From a virus, in IMG/VR virus record IMGVR_UViG_3300025115_000003, positions 1 to 64,000 of that record: a DNA stretch of 64,000 nucleotides, one strand, 5' to 3'. The translations under genes and the position numbers were made by a program. The notes under the pieces were generated by a model that saw only the letters and a program-made list of their open reading frames with translations, did not search any database and was not told the origin of the DNA. Below, piece after piece: positions 40,567-49,400 of the stretch (within the stretch, counting starts at the first letter, position 1; each line of letters starts with the position of its first letter).

Positions 40567-41397
40567 ATGATTATAGGAATAAGCGGTAAGATGCAATCTG
40601 GTAAAAACACAGTTGCATCCCTAATACAATATTTGAGTACCAGACCTGATATGACTTATAGTTCTTTTTTATTATTATCTAAACAAGAACAAAGATATAA
40701 TTGGAAACAAGTAGCTTTTGCAACTAAAATTAAACAAATTGTATCTATACTTACAGGAATATCTGTTGAAGATTTAGAAAGACAAGAAATTAAGGATAGT
40801 AAACTTTCTGATGAATGGATTAGATATGGTTATGCTAATGGGTTCTATAAATATTATAAAGATGGAAAAGAAGAAACTGTAATGAATAATACTCAATGTG
40901 ATAAAAAACGGTATGAGTTAGAGTTTCGTACTAATTATCAAACTGCATATAAAGTTCATCCTACATATCGTGAAATGCTACAATATATAGGTACAAATTT
41001 ATTACGTGATAAATTTCATAATGATACTTGGGTTAATGCTTTATTTGCTGATTATAAAAAAGAGGGTGGTTTTGAAGGTGGTGAAAGAACAGCTTCGGAT
41101 GGTGGCTATTATTCTACTCCAAGTTACAAAGGAGAATTTCCTAATTGGATTATCACAGATGTTAGATTTCCTAATGAATTAGAAGCTGTTAAACAAAGAG
41201 AAGGTATTACCATTAGAGTTAATAGATATGTAGGAGAAGTTGTTATGTACACCCCAAGATATTCTCCACCAAAAGAACACTCTTCTGAAACAGCTTTAGA
41301 TGATGCTACATTTGATTATACTATTGACAATAATGGTACAATTGAAGAATTAATTAAAAAAGTAAAAGAAGTATTAATAAAGGAGAAAATAATATGA
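40567..41397 (+). CDS. Deoxynucleoside monophosphate kinase
   Basis: With ATG at 40567 the product is 276 residues; a GTG at 40558 would add three residues. The P-loop is GISGKMQSGKNT (Walker A). Later WIITDVRFPNELEAVKQREG is the family's characteristic nucleotide-binding strand, as in T4 gp1 and related phage dNMP kinases. YREMLQYIGTNLLRDKF also fits. It would phosphorylate dNMPs to supply replication. It overlaps the next gene by 4 bases. Confidence 0.8.
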   Translation: MIIGISGKMQSGKNTVASLIQYLSTRPDMTYSSFLLLSKQEQRYNWKQVAFATKIKQIVSILTGISVEDLERQEIKDSKLSDEWIRYGYANGFYKYYKDGKEETVMNNTQCDKKRYELEFRTNYQTAYKVHPTYREMLQYIGTNLLRDKFHNDTWVNALFADYKKEGGFEGGERTASDGGYYSTPSYKGEFPNWIITDVRFPNELEAVKQREGITIRVNRYVGEVVMYTPRYSPPKEHSSETALDDATFDYTIDNNGTIEELIKKVKEVLIKEKII

Positions 41398-41618
41398 CTG
41401 AGAAACAATTATTAAAAAAGTTAGTTAAATTATTTCCAGATAGGCATATAGTTATTAGAAGAGAATATGCATATTATCAAACAATAGGGTTTAAAACTAC
41501 ATATCCTTTGTATATAGCAAATGGGGATAATACCGATTTAGGTACGTGTTGGACTCCAGATTTCGACACTTTCCAAGAATTATTAGATTTTGTTAAATCT
41601 AAATTACCTTATTTATGA
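41394..41618 (+). CDS. Small unknown protein, 74 aa
   Basis: Basic at the N-terminus (QLLKKLVKLFPDRHIVIRRE) with aromatic strands. It overlaps both neighbours by 4 bases. No motif is recognised. Confidence 0.5.
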   Translation: MTEKQLLKKLVKLFPDRHIVIRREYAYYQTIGFKTTYPLYIANGDNTDLGTCWTPDFDTFQELLDFVKSKLPYL

Positions 41619-41887
41619 GTAAAAAAATAACTTATCATAAATCACATAGTTTCAAAGATACAGAAGGAGTTAGTCATTCTTTTTTAACAGAACTCTATAA
41701 AATAGGAGTATATGGAATATTAGATGGTGATCCATCAATGCAGGGAGGATATAGTCCAACTCAAATAGTTAAAATAGAAAAAGGACTATCTAAATTGGCA
41801 AAAAAAGGAAAAATAACAGACTTACAGTTTGGAAACCCTATAACAGTTCAAAAGATAGATGGGTTATGGAAAGAGATAAAGGTATAA
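41615..41887 (+). CDS. Small basic unknown protein, 90 aa
   Basis: A basic protein with a helical C-terminus (IVKIEKGLSKLAKKGKITDL). Glycine-rich in the middle (GILDGDPSMQGGYSP). Possibly nucleic-acid binding. It ends the run of genes before a 54-base gap. Confidence 0.5.
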   Translation: MSKKITYHKSHSFKDTEGVSHSFLTELYKIGVYGILDGDPSMQGGYSPTQIVKIEKGLSKLAKKGKITDLQFGNPITVQKIDGLWKEIKV

Positions 41888-41941
41888 AACATAGCACTTT
41901 TTCATTTTCCTATAACACGATTAAAAATAATAATAAATAAT

Positions 41942-42259
41942 ATGAAACCTAAAATTGAATTAGAACCAAATGAAGTTTTTGATTTTTTAGAAAAAGAATT
42001 AAAAATAAGAATAATAAGTAGAAAAACTACAGGGGGATATTTTAGAGGAGCATTAAGTAGAAAGAGTGCTATTAAAAAATTAGAAAGATATTTACAAGAA
42101 GATAAGATTTTAGCTAAATATTCTAATAAGGATGTTAATTTTATGATAATTGATACTAAACTTGAAAAACCTCATAGGTGGATAGATTTTTGGGTAAAAG
42201 AAAGTTTATTTACAATAACTTACACACAAACCAATGAAAATCGTCTCCCCAAGCAATGA
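41942..42259 (+). CDS. Unknown basic protein, 105 aa
   Basis: A basic protein with LKIRIISRKTTGGYFRGALS and a C-terminal segment with IDFWVKESLFTITYTQTNEN. It overlaps the next frame by 26 bases, the start of a series of four long overlaps. No motif is recognised. Confidence 0.45.
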   Translation: MKPKIELEPNEVFDFLEKELKIRIISRKTTGGYFRGALSRKSAIKKLERYLQEDKILAKYSNKDVNFMIIDTKLEKPHRWIDFWVKESLFTITYTQTNENRLPKQ

Positions 42260-42455
42260 ATTATTAGCTTCTATTTCTGAAAATAATAGAATATCTTTTC
42301 ATACAGATTTTGATATAAATTTAAAATTATTTATTAAAGAATGTATGAAAGTTAAAAATGAATCAGAAACAGAAGCTGTTTTTATTTATAAATTTAATAA
42401 TATATCTAATGGAAGAAGTAAAAGACAAACATCAAAAAACAGGAGCAATTCTTAG
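42234..42455 (+). CDS. Small unknown protein, 73 aa
   Basis: A plausible gene by position, with a middle helix (INLKLFIKECMKVKNESETE) and a basic end rich in Arg/Lys/Ser. It overlaps the neighbours by 26 and about 47 bases, which is long for this genome, so confidence is lower. Confidence 0.4.
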   Translation: MKIVSPSNELLASISENNRISFHTDFDINLKLFIKECMKVKNESETEAVFIYKFNNISNGRSKRQTSKNRSNS

Positions 42456-42678
42456 AGAAGATACTTATGATTTAAAATCTGAATCGAGAAGAGCATTAGC
42501 TAAAATTAAAACAGCTATGTCTAAACGAAAAGATATTAAAATATATAAAGTAGGTGAAATAAGAATTGAAACTACTTTTAGTATAGATGAATCCCCAGTA
42601 TTAAAATTTTTAAAAGATACTTATGGACAAGAGCCAATCGAAATCACTGAAAGCAGAGTTGAAGAGGCTGAGGAATGA
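42409..42678 (+). CDS. Unknown protein, 89 aa
   Basis: ATG at 42409 (MEEVKDKHQKTGAILREDTY) follows sensible spacing; a start at 42358 would lie deeper in the upstream gene. Basic and helical N-terminus (SRRALAKIKTAMSKRKDIKI), acidic C-terminus (SRVEEAEE). It overlaps the next frame by 56 bases. Function unknown. Confidence 0.45.
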   Translation: MEEVKDKHQKTGAILREDTYDLKSESRRALAKIKTAMSKRKDIKIYKVGEIRIETTFSIDESPVLKFLKDTYGQEPIEITESRVEEAEE

Positions 42679-42985
42679 ATTAGAATTAGCCAAAGAACTT
42701 CAAAAGAAATATAATAAACTAATTAACGAAACAAAAGATAAAATAAAAGAAATAGAAATATTATTGAATCCACCTGAAATAGAATTTACAGATCATGGTT
42801 TAGTCAGGTATGTGAGTAGAATCTGTAAAATTAATCTTAAAATTTATGAAATAAAATTCATAGAAAAATATAAGGATACTATATATAGTCAAGGAGGAAC
42901 TTGTACTATACTACATGATAACCTTAAAGTAGTAATAAGAGATTTTAAAATAATAACCGTAATTGATGTAAAAAATGAGTCATAA
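42623..42985 (+). CDS. Coiled-coil protein with small C-terminal domain, 120 aa
   Basis: Residues 5-45 form a coiled coil (LKAELKRLRNELELAKELQK). The rest is a compact alpha/beta domain (FTDHGLVRYVSRICKINLKI, then LKVVIRDFKIITVIDVK) that resembles the core of small phage RelE/HigB-like or 'toxin-like' folds only in a loose way. No toxin residues are clear. It overlaps its neighbours by 56 and 11 bases. Confidence 0.5.
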   Translation: MDKSQSKSLKAELKRLRNELELAKELQKKYNKLINETKDKIKEIEILLNPPEIEFTDHGLVRYVSRICKINLKIYEIKFIEKYKDTIYSQGGTCTILHDNLKVVIRDFKIITVIDVKNES

Positions 42986-44006
42986 TCTTAATTATAATTC
43001 AAAAGCTGGTCGTCATGCTTTTGCATCAGCAAAAGAAATAGCATGGCATAAACTGGGTAAAGTAGTATCTGATAGAATGACTTCTACTGAATGTATAGAA
43101 GAAGCATTATTAGATTACGAAGTTGGAAAAGGTAAACTTTATGTTAAATATGAAGAACCTATTCAAAAGAATGATAAAACCATAGTAGGAGGACAATTAG
43201 AAGATAAATTTGCTACATATAGAAAAGATACTGGAGATACATTTAGTATTGTAGGTAGTCAATATGAAGTAATACAAAACATTGAAGCATTTGATTTCTT
43301 TGATGAAATAGTTGGAGAAAGAAGAGCAATTTATGAAACTGCTGGAGCATTAGGTAAAGGAGAAACAGTATTTATTACTGCTAAGTTACCTGATCATATA
43401 CTTATTGCAGGTAAAGATACCATAGATAAATATTTATTGTTTACAATGAGTCATGATGGAACAGGTAGTATTATAGCTAAATTTACTCCAATTAGAGTAG
43501 TATGTAATAATACTCTAAGTACGGCTATAGAAGGAGGAAATAATATATTTAGAGTTAAACATACAAAAAATGCAAGAAATAAATTAGAAGAAGCTCAAAA
43601 GCTATTAGCGATTACTTATAAATCATCTAAAGAAACTCAAGAGTTATATGAATATTTAACTAAAATTAAAATTACAGATGAAGTAAAAGCAGAAATATTT
43701 TTAAATATATTTCTTACTAAAGAAGAATTGACTAATTTAGGAAAAAGTAATTGGGTTACAAGTCCTGACTTATCAACAAGAAAGAAAAACCAACTACAAT
43801 CTTTATTTAAATATTCTGAAATAGGAGTAGGACAAGATATGGATATTTGTAAAGGTACAGCTTATGGAGTATTTAATTCTATAACTGGATATATTCAAAA
43901 TGTTAAATCTTTTACTTCAGAAGAAAAGAAGTTTAGTAGTATCTTTTTAGGAACAGATGGTACTTTATTAGATAAAAGTTTAAACTTAATTTTAAATTAT
44001 CAGTAA
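42975..44006 (+). CDS. DUF932 family protein
   Basis: A 343-residue protein with the DUF932 pattern: AWHKLGKVVSDRMTSTECIE near the start, ATYRKDTGDTFSIVGSQYEV, then FTMSHDGTGSIIAKFTPIRV and VCNNTLSTAI. The ASAKEIAWHKLG opening is the typical start of the family. DUF932 proteins are frequent on plasmids and phages and their function is unknown; roles in anti-defence or DNA metabolism have been proposed. It is 3 bases from the dUTPase gene. Confidence 0.85.
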   Translation: MSHNLNYNSKAGRHAFASAKEIAWHKLGKVVSDRMTSTECIEEALLDYEVGKGKLYVKYEEPIQKNDKTIVGGQLEDKFATYRKDTGDTFSIVGSQYEVIQNIEAFDFFDEIVGERRAIYETAGALGKGETVFITAKLPDHILIAGKDTIDKYLLFTMSHDGTGSIIAKFTPIRVVCNNTLSTAIEGGNNIFRVKHTKNARNKLEEAQKLLAITYKSSKETQELYEYLTKIKITDEVKAEIFLNIFLTKEELTNLGKSNWVTSPDLSTRKKNQLQSLFKYSEIGVGQDMDICKGTAYGVFNSITGYIQNVKSFTSEEKKFSSIFLGTDGTLLDKSLNLILNYQ

Positions 44007-44009
44007 TTT

Positions 44010-44453
44010 ATGGAAAAAGTATTAGTAGAAATTATTAATCAAAGTGCAAATGCAAATCCAAGTTATGAATCTGAATTTGCATCTGGAATGGATGTTAGAG
44101 CAAAGTTAGTAGAACCTATTCGATTACAACCAAGTGAAAGGATTATGCTTAAAACTGGAATATATGTAGCTATTCCCGAAGGTTATGAAATTCAAGTTAG
44201 ACCAAGAAGTGGTTTAGCTCATAAACATGGTATTATGGTAGTTAACAGTCCGGGTACTATAGATGCAGATTATAGAGGAGAATGTAATGTTCTGTTAATT
44301 AATACATCTAATATTCCATTTGTTATTAATCCTGGTGATAGGATAGCACAATTTGTATTATGTCCTGTAGCTAAAGTTCAATGGGTAAATGTAGAAACTC
44401 TATCAGAAACTAAAAGGGGAGATGGAGGATTTGGAAGTAGTGGAACTAAATAA
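44010..44453 (+). CDS. dut: dUTPase
   Basis: A 147-residue trimeric-type dUTP pyrophosphatase that makes dUMP and lowers dUTP. All five motifs are present: ASGMDVRA (I), RPRSGLA (II), GTIDADYRGE (III), GDRIAQFVL (IV), and GFGSSG (V) at the C-terminus. The length is standard. It works with the UDG upstream in this block. A terminator follows. Confidence 0.95.
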   Translation: MEKVLVEIINQSANANPSYESEFASGMDVRAKLVEPIRLQPSERIMLKTGIYVAIPEGYEIQVRPRSGLAHKHGIMVVNSPGTIDADYRGECNVLLINTSNIPFVINPGDRIAQFVLCPVAKVQWVNVETLSETKRGDGGFGSSGTK

Positions 44454-44460
44454 AAATAAC

Positions 44461-44487
44461 AGGGTGAGTAGCAATACTCACCCTATT
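44461..44487 (+). terminator. Factor-independent terminator
   Basis: AGGGTGAGTA (44461-44470) pairs perfectly with TACTCACCCT (44475-44484) over a GCAA tetraloop. The U-run is short (ATTT), so it may be partial. Confidence 0.7.
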
Positions 44488-44500
44488 TAAAACTTTTAAT

Positions 44501-44683
44501 ATGGCAAAATTAATTGATAGTTTAAATAATATTATAGCTTCTGGAACTGAAGAATATGTATCTGAACTACATAGAGTTCTATTAGCTGATCCTGAAGATA
44601 TATCTGAAGAAGATGAAGTAAGATTTGAAACAGAACTTAGGACTTTAAGTTGGGCTGGAAATTTAATTGTAATAGCAGATTAA
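44501..44683 (+). CDS. Small acidic unknown protein, 60 aa
   Basis: Acidic and helical (DPEDISEEDEVRFETELRTL). It lies after the dUTPase terminator and 3 bases before the DHH gene. A possible inhibitor or regulator by charge, but unknown. Confidence 0.5.
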   Translation: MAKLIDSLNNIIASGTEEYVSELHRVLLADPEDISEEDEVRFETELRTLSWAGNLIVIAD

Positions 44684-44686
44684 GTT

Positions 44687-45793
44687 ATGAAAACAGTATG
44701 TATATATCATTCGATAGACCTTGATGGTTGGATGTCAGCAGCAATAGTTAAACATTGGTGGAAAACCAATAATAATGATAAAATAGAACCTTTAAAATTT
44801 AAAGATGAAGAAAAAGATACTTTAATATCTGTTAATAATACTCTTGATTTCATTGGTTATAATTATGGACAACCTATTCCTGATTTATCAGAATATGATA
44901 AAGTTATAATGTGTGATATTTCTTTTCCTAAAGAAGAAATGCTTAATTTATTTAATAGATTAGATGATAACTTTATTTGGAATGATCATCATATTTCTGC
45001 TATAAAAGATTGTAAAGGTTATGTTTGTCCTTTGGGAAGACAACTTACTAATTATGCAGCTTGTGAACTTACTTGGCAATATTTCTTTCCTAATGAGCCA
45101 ATGCCTGAAATAGTAAGATTACTTGGTAGATATGATTGTTTTGGTCATAAGACAAAAAGATTTGATTTTGATATTAATGGTTATAATAAAGCCAAAGAGT
45201 ACCTTATAGAAATTAATAAGTTGCAAGAATTTGAGAATAATAATACTTCTACCGATGGATTTAGTTTAGTTCATTATGCTAATGATGTTGCTTTAAAATT
45301 AAGTGAAGAACAAAAAGTATTAGAGTTTCAATATGGTGCAAGACAACTTATTGATAACTATGAAAAAGCCTATAAATGGTTAGTCGAATCACTAAAACCT
45401 ACATCAGGTATTGTAGAAGATATTCAATACAACGGAGCTTCTATTTATCAATATCTTTATACAGACGCTAAACAAACTTATAAGAATGGATTTGAAATTA
45501 ACTTTACATACGTACCTGTTATAAATGCGGGAGCAGTTGTTAAAAATTTTATTTGCATTAATAGAGAACGTTTTAACCCTATTAACTTTGGTATTAATTA
45601 TCATGCTGATGGTTATGATGGTTGTGCTTGTTTTCATTATGATGGGGTAGCTAAACTTTGGAGATTTAGTTTGTATAACGATAATGGTACTGTTGATTGT
45701 AGTATTATAGCTAAACAATTTGGTGGAGGTGGTCACAAAGGTGCGACAGGATTTACAGTAAATATGTATAATTTTTTAGAAATAATAAAATGA
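44687..45793 (+). CDS. DHH-family phosphoesterase
   Basis: A 368-residue protein. The DHH domain has HSIDLDGWMSAAIV (Asp11, Asp13), CDISF (Asp77) and NDHHIS (Asp100-His101-His102), all metal ligands. The C-terminal DHHA1 motif is GGGGHKGATGF near residues 346-356. Family members degrade nanoRNA, cyclic dinucleotides or single-stranded DNA ends (NrnA, GdpP, RecJ). Here destruction of cyclic-dinucleotide signals (anti-CBASS) or oligoribonucleotide recycling are both plausible; sequence does not decide. It overlaps the next gene by 4 bases. Confidence 0.85.
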   Translation: MKTVCIYHSIDLDGWMSAAIVKHWWKTNNNDKIEPLKFKDEEKDTLISVNNTLDFIGYNYGQPIPDLSEYDKVIMCDISFPKEEMLNLFNRLDDNFIWNDHHISAIKDCKGYVCPLGRQLTNYAACELTWQYFFPNEPMPEIVRLLGRYDCFGHKTKRFDFDINGYNKAKEYLIEINKLQEFENNNTSTDGFSLVHYANDVALKLSEEQKVLEFQYGARQLIDNYEKAYKWLVESLKPTSGIVEDIQYNGASIYQYLYTDAKQTYKNGFEINFTYVPVINAGAVVKNFICINRERFNPINFGINYHADGYDGCACFHYDGVAKLWRFSLYNDNGTVDCSIIAKQFGGGGHKGATGFTVNMYNFLEIIK

Positions 45794-46083
45794 ATGAAGT
45801 AAAAGAATTAGGTAGTAAATATTCAGCTTGGGGAATATGTGTTGGTAATTTATGGGGAGGAGGACAAGGTTCTTTTCTGACAAGACATTACCACAATGAT
45901 GATTTAGAAACAATGAAAAAAGAAATACAAAAAGATTTAAGGTCTGGAACAATAGATTCTGGAATGGGATTTGAGAGTATGATTAGAGCAACAATGGTAA
46001 TACAAAAAGTAACTTCTATAAAATATAAAGAGGAAATATTTAAAAGTTTTGTTGAAGTAGAAGAACTATTTGAAAATAATTAA
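45790..46083 (+). CDS. Unknown protein, 97 aa, last rightward gene
   Basis: Gly/Trp-rich start (SAWGICVGNLWGGGQGSFLT), then an acidic helix. No membrane segment. It overlaps the DHH gene by 4 bases and is followed by a terminator at the strand-switch point. Function unknown. Confidence 0.5.
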   Translation: MNEVKELGSKYSAWGICVGNLWGGGQGSFLTRHYHNDDLETMKKEIQKDLRSGTIDSGMGFESMIRATMVIQKVTSIKYKEEIFKSFVEVEELFENN

Positions 46084-46086
46084 AAT

Positions 46087-46127
46087 AAAGGGAATTAGAC
46101 TGATAAAACAGTTTAGTTCCCTTTTTA
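46087..46127 (+). terminator. Factor-independent terminator ending the rightward genes
   Basis: AAAGGGAA (46087-46094) pairs with TTCCCTTT (46117-46124), with extra inner pairing (TAGACTG with CAGTTTA), followed by TTAATTT. Confidence 0.8.
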
Positions 46128-46139
46128 ATTTACGGTAAC

Positions 46140-46189
46140 AAACCCATAGGATAAGGATGCATGATCGGGAATGGAGTTATTGTAACAGA
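46140..46189 (+). repeat. Interspersed intergenic repeat, copy C
   Basis: AAACCCATAGGATAAG (46140-46155), GGGAAT (46167-46172) and GTAACAGA (46182-46189) repeat the arrangement seen at 18136-18186. Its 16-mer is also the left arm of an inverted repeat with 46233-46248. Confidence 0.75.
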
Positions 46190-46232
46190 TTGTAATTAGA
46201 TACCAGATGAGGATTCCCATTTGATATATCTT

Positions 46233-46248
46233 CTTATCCTATGGGTTT
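46233..46248 (-). repeat. Interspersed intergenic repeat, copy D (inverted, right arm)
   Basis: CTTATCCTATGGGTTT on the plus strand is the exact reverse complement of the 16-mer at 46140-46155. ATTCCC at 46213-46218 pairs with GGGAAT at 46167-46172 inside, so the whole 46140-46248 stretch can fold as one long hairpin. Confidence 0.7.
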
Positions 46249-46382
46249 AGCTTCATTCTAACAATAGCAAATTATCAAATATATCCCAATATTAAATATT
46301 TTTAATATGCTCCCAGATTCAAGCTAATAAGCCATACAGCTAAAATTTAAGCCTTTTATAATATACCGACAAGTGTAAATAA
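46249..46382. other. Non-coding end of the convergent junction
   Basis: No ORF is apparent on either strand. Sequence is AT-rich with short runs such as AATATTAAATATTTTTAATAT. I see no further structure. Confidence 0.4.
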
Positions 46383-46416
46383 AAAAAGAGTAGGATTAAA
46401 TCTTCCTACTCTTTTT
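46383..46416 (-). terminator. Terminator of the giant-gene operon (bidirectional)
   Basis: AAAAAGAGTAGGA (46383-46395) pairs with TCCTACTCTTTTT (46404-46416) over an 8-base loop. On the minus strand it follows the stop at 46438 by about 20 bases and ends in a U-run; its symmetry lets it stop rightward transcripts as well. Confidence 0.85.
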
Positions 46417-46437
46417 ATTTAATTTAAGTATTAATAT

Positions 46438-49400
46438 CTATTCATCATCTTCATCCAGGACATTTTCAATTACATTTGTAATTATAGTATTTTGTCTAAC
46501 AGAGGTTGTTCCTAAGTAATTTAATTTAGGTAATTGATTAGTAAAAGGAAATACTTTAGCCCATTTTACATAAGGGGGTTGTCCTCTATATTCATCATCT
46601 GTTATGTATCTTATAGTTCCATGCATAGCAAATAATAAGTCAGATATAGATTTAGTTATAGGTACAGGGTCTTTTAATACATTGTAGGCAGTCATAGGAC
46701 TCATATAAAAATATATATCTTGTTCAGCCCTATATATTTGATTAGCTAATAACATAGCTGTATAATCATATAAGTTCTTTTTATCATCGTCTTCTTCAAT
46801 TGAAGATTTAAGTAATGTTGTTAATAATAATAGATTAGCAGCCATTGTTATTTCAGCTAAATTTTTACGCATATTTTCTTTATCTACATCAGATAATCCA
46901 TCAAACGCATTCTTTTTGTAACTTAATTGTTTAAGTAGTGTAACAATTGATTTACTAAAACCTAAGTCTGAATAAGTAACCCATCTACCTTTAATTCTTC
47001 TGTCTAATTGAGGATCGTATCTTTCTGCATAAAATCTACTTACTACACCCATAGGAATCCAACTTCTAAATTGGAATAACATTCTGCCTATTAGTACTTT
47101 CTTTGCTTGTAAAGGACTGGATGGATCATAATTACCATGTAAATATTTATTCATTTGAATAATCTTAGCCCTTAATTTAGTAAACTCATTCTTTTCATCT
47201 GCCTTTATGTTTTCATCATTCCATTTTATTGCATCTTCTTCTGTAAATTTAGATTTATCTATTTTTCCTTGATCGTTAAATAAATCCCATACACTCATTT
47301 CACCTTGTTTAGTATATACTTTTTGTTTTAATGCTGTAGCAATAGCACTTACTCCTTGTACAAAATATTCAGTTTTATTTTGAATTATATATGGGTCAAG
47401 ATTACGTAAAGGTCTTGTTCGAGATTCAGAACTTTCTGCATCATATCTAATATCTACTGTTTCAAATAGTACATCTAAATTAGATAAATAATTAAATACT
47501 TTGTTATTAGTAGGATTTTGACCTAAACTTTTAAGCATTATTCCAAGTGCTTGAAGTAGTTGTTTATTTCCATATTCTTTATCTCCGTTAGCATGAACAA
47601 TGTTAGATACCATACCAAAGGATATGTTAGCAATACCAGCAGCTAAGTTAAGACCCATACCTTTTAATTGGGTAAGTTTCATTAACATTTCACCTAAATT
47701 TTGATATACTAAACTTTTACCTCCTAATTCTTTATATCGTTCGGATAAGTATTTCATTTTCTGTTCATATACAGCCTTTGATCGAGTTTTAATATGAGAT
47801 TCAGCCATAGAAATGTTAAGTTCAGAGTTATCATCTGTATATTCCATAGCTACTTCTCCTTCATAATCATATACAGTTACACTACCATCTTCATTAGCTT
47901 CATATCTAAACAACTCATTATCTTCAAGTCGTCTCTCTAATTCATCTCGCATCATTTCAATTTCTCTGGCTAATTGATATTTTTTAAGTCTATCTTTATG
48001 AGTAGAACCCATGAACTTTTCTATTTCTGCAACTACTTCATCGTAATTTTCATAGTTTTTTAAACTACTATCAAAACCAAATATTTTTTTATCGCTTGGT
48101 TTACCTTTATTAACTCTTTCTCCGTACATTATAGCGTCTATTGTAAATCGAGCCCACTGTTTAGTTTTAAGTCCTTCTTTCTCTAATCTAATTTCTTTAC
48201 CGTCTATGTTTAATTGAGGTTTACCTGACTTTCTATTTTCTTCTATTTCGGCAGCTTTTTCTAATACAGAATATAATACCTCAACTTTATCTCTTACTTG
48301 GTTCTTATAGTCATAATTAATAGCTACATCCATGAACAAAATAAGCATCTTCTCTAAGTCCATAGTACGATCTTCTATTGGTACAGGACTAATATATTTA
48401 AGTGGAATATTCTTTTCTAATTCTCCTGTTAATTTACGAGAAGAATATTTTCTTTCTTGAGTTGCATTTAATTCAGCTATTTCTTTTGTAGTAAAACTAT
48501 CTAACATTTTATTGCCAATTAACTCTACTTTTTGTCCAATTGTAGCACCTGTTAACTCTTCAATTAAAGATTTATGTACATTTGCCAAAAAGTTATAAGG
48601 TAGGTCTGCTCTTACTTGATCGGGAAGCATCTTCATACCTGATGCCATCATAGATTTATATAAGGTAAAAAATGTATGTAAAGTTTTATCTTTAATTACT
48701 GTTTCAAACTTAGAGTCAAAATATCCAGTATCTTTATTAGTCCCTTGTTCTATTTTACGAGGAAATCTTTTAATCCATCTATTATTAGGATAATTACCTA
48801 TTTCTCTAAAGTTTGAATCTTTAAATGCTACATTGATAGCTACAATTGGATCATTTTCACCATACCAATCGGCTTTAGCAGAATCTTTATTTGTAATAGT
48901 AGTATCTAAATCTATTTGTTCATATACATTAGCTTTTTCTTCCACATATCTTTGGTATCTTTCTTTAGCTTCTTCGATAAATTCATCTGCTAATTCCTCA
49001 CCCCATTCTTTAGCTAAGTATGCTCTGTATTCTCTTTCATTCCTATATTTATATTTATCAGGATTATCTGGTTTTTTAATATTAGATACATTTAAAAATC
49101 TTAAATCAATTACAATTGTTTTTGCATGATGGGCATCTACAATTTTAGCAATTTTATCTTTTTTCTGTTCAGCACTTAATCCTATATCGTTTCTTATTTT
49201 ATTTAGTTGCATTTTATATTGATTCTCTTCTGTTACCCATTTATCAGAAAACCTATCAATAAATCCTCCTGTATATTTAACTTTCATTTGGGCTTTAAGT
49301 ATATCTATTTGGGTAAGAGTAGTTTCTTTATTTTCTCCATATGGATATTTATCCCTTTTAATCTGTGATTCTAACTTTTCAATTCTTTCTTTTAATGAAA

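Noticed and set aside
42623-42985. Toxin of a toxin-antitoxin pair in the small overlapping genes
   Set aside because: The size fits loosely, but no catalytic residues of RelE, HigB or MazF families and no antitoxin DNA-binding domain can be seen.
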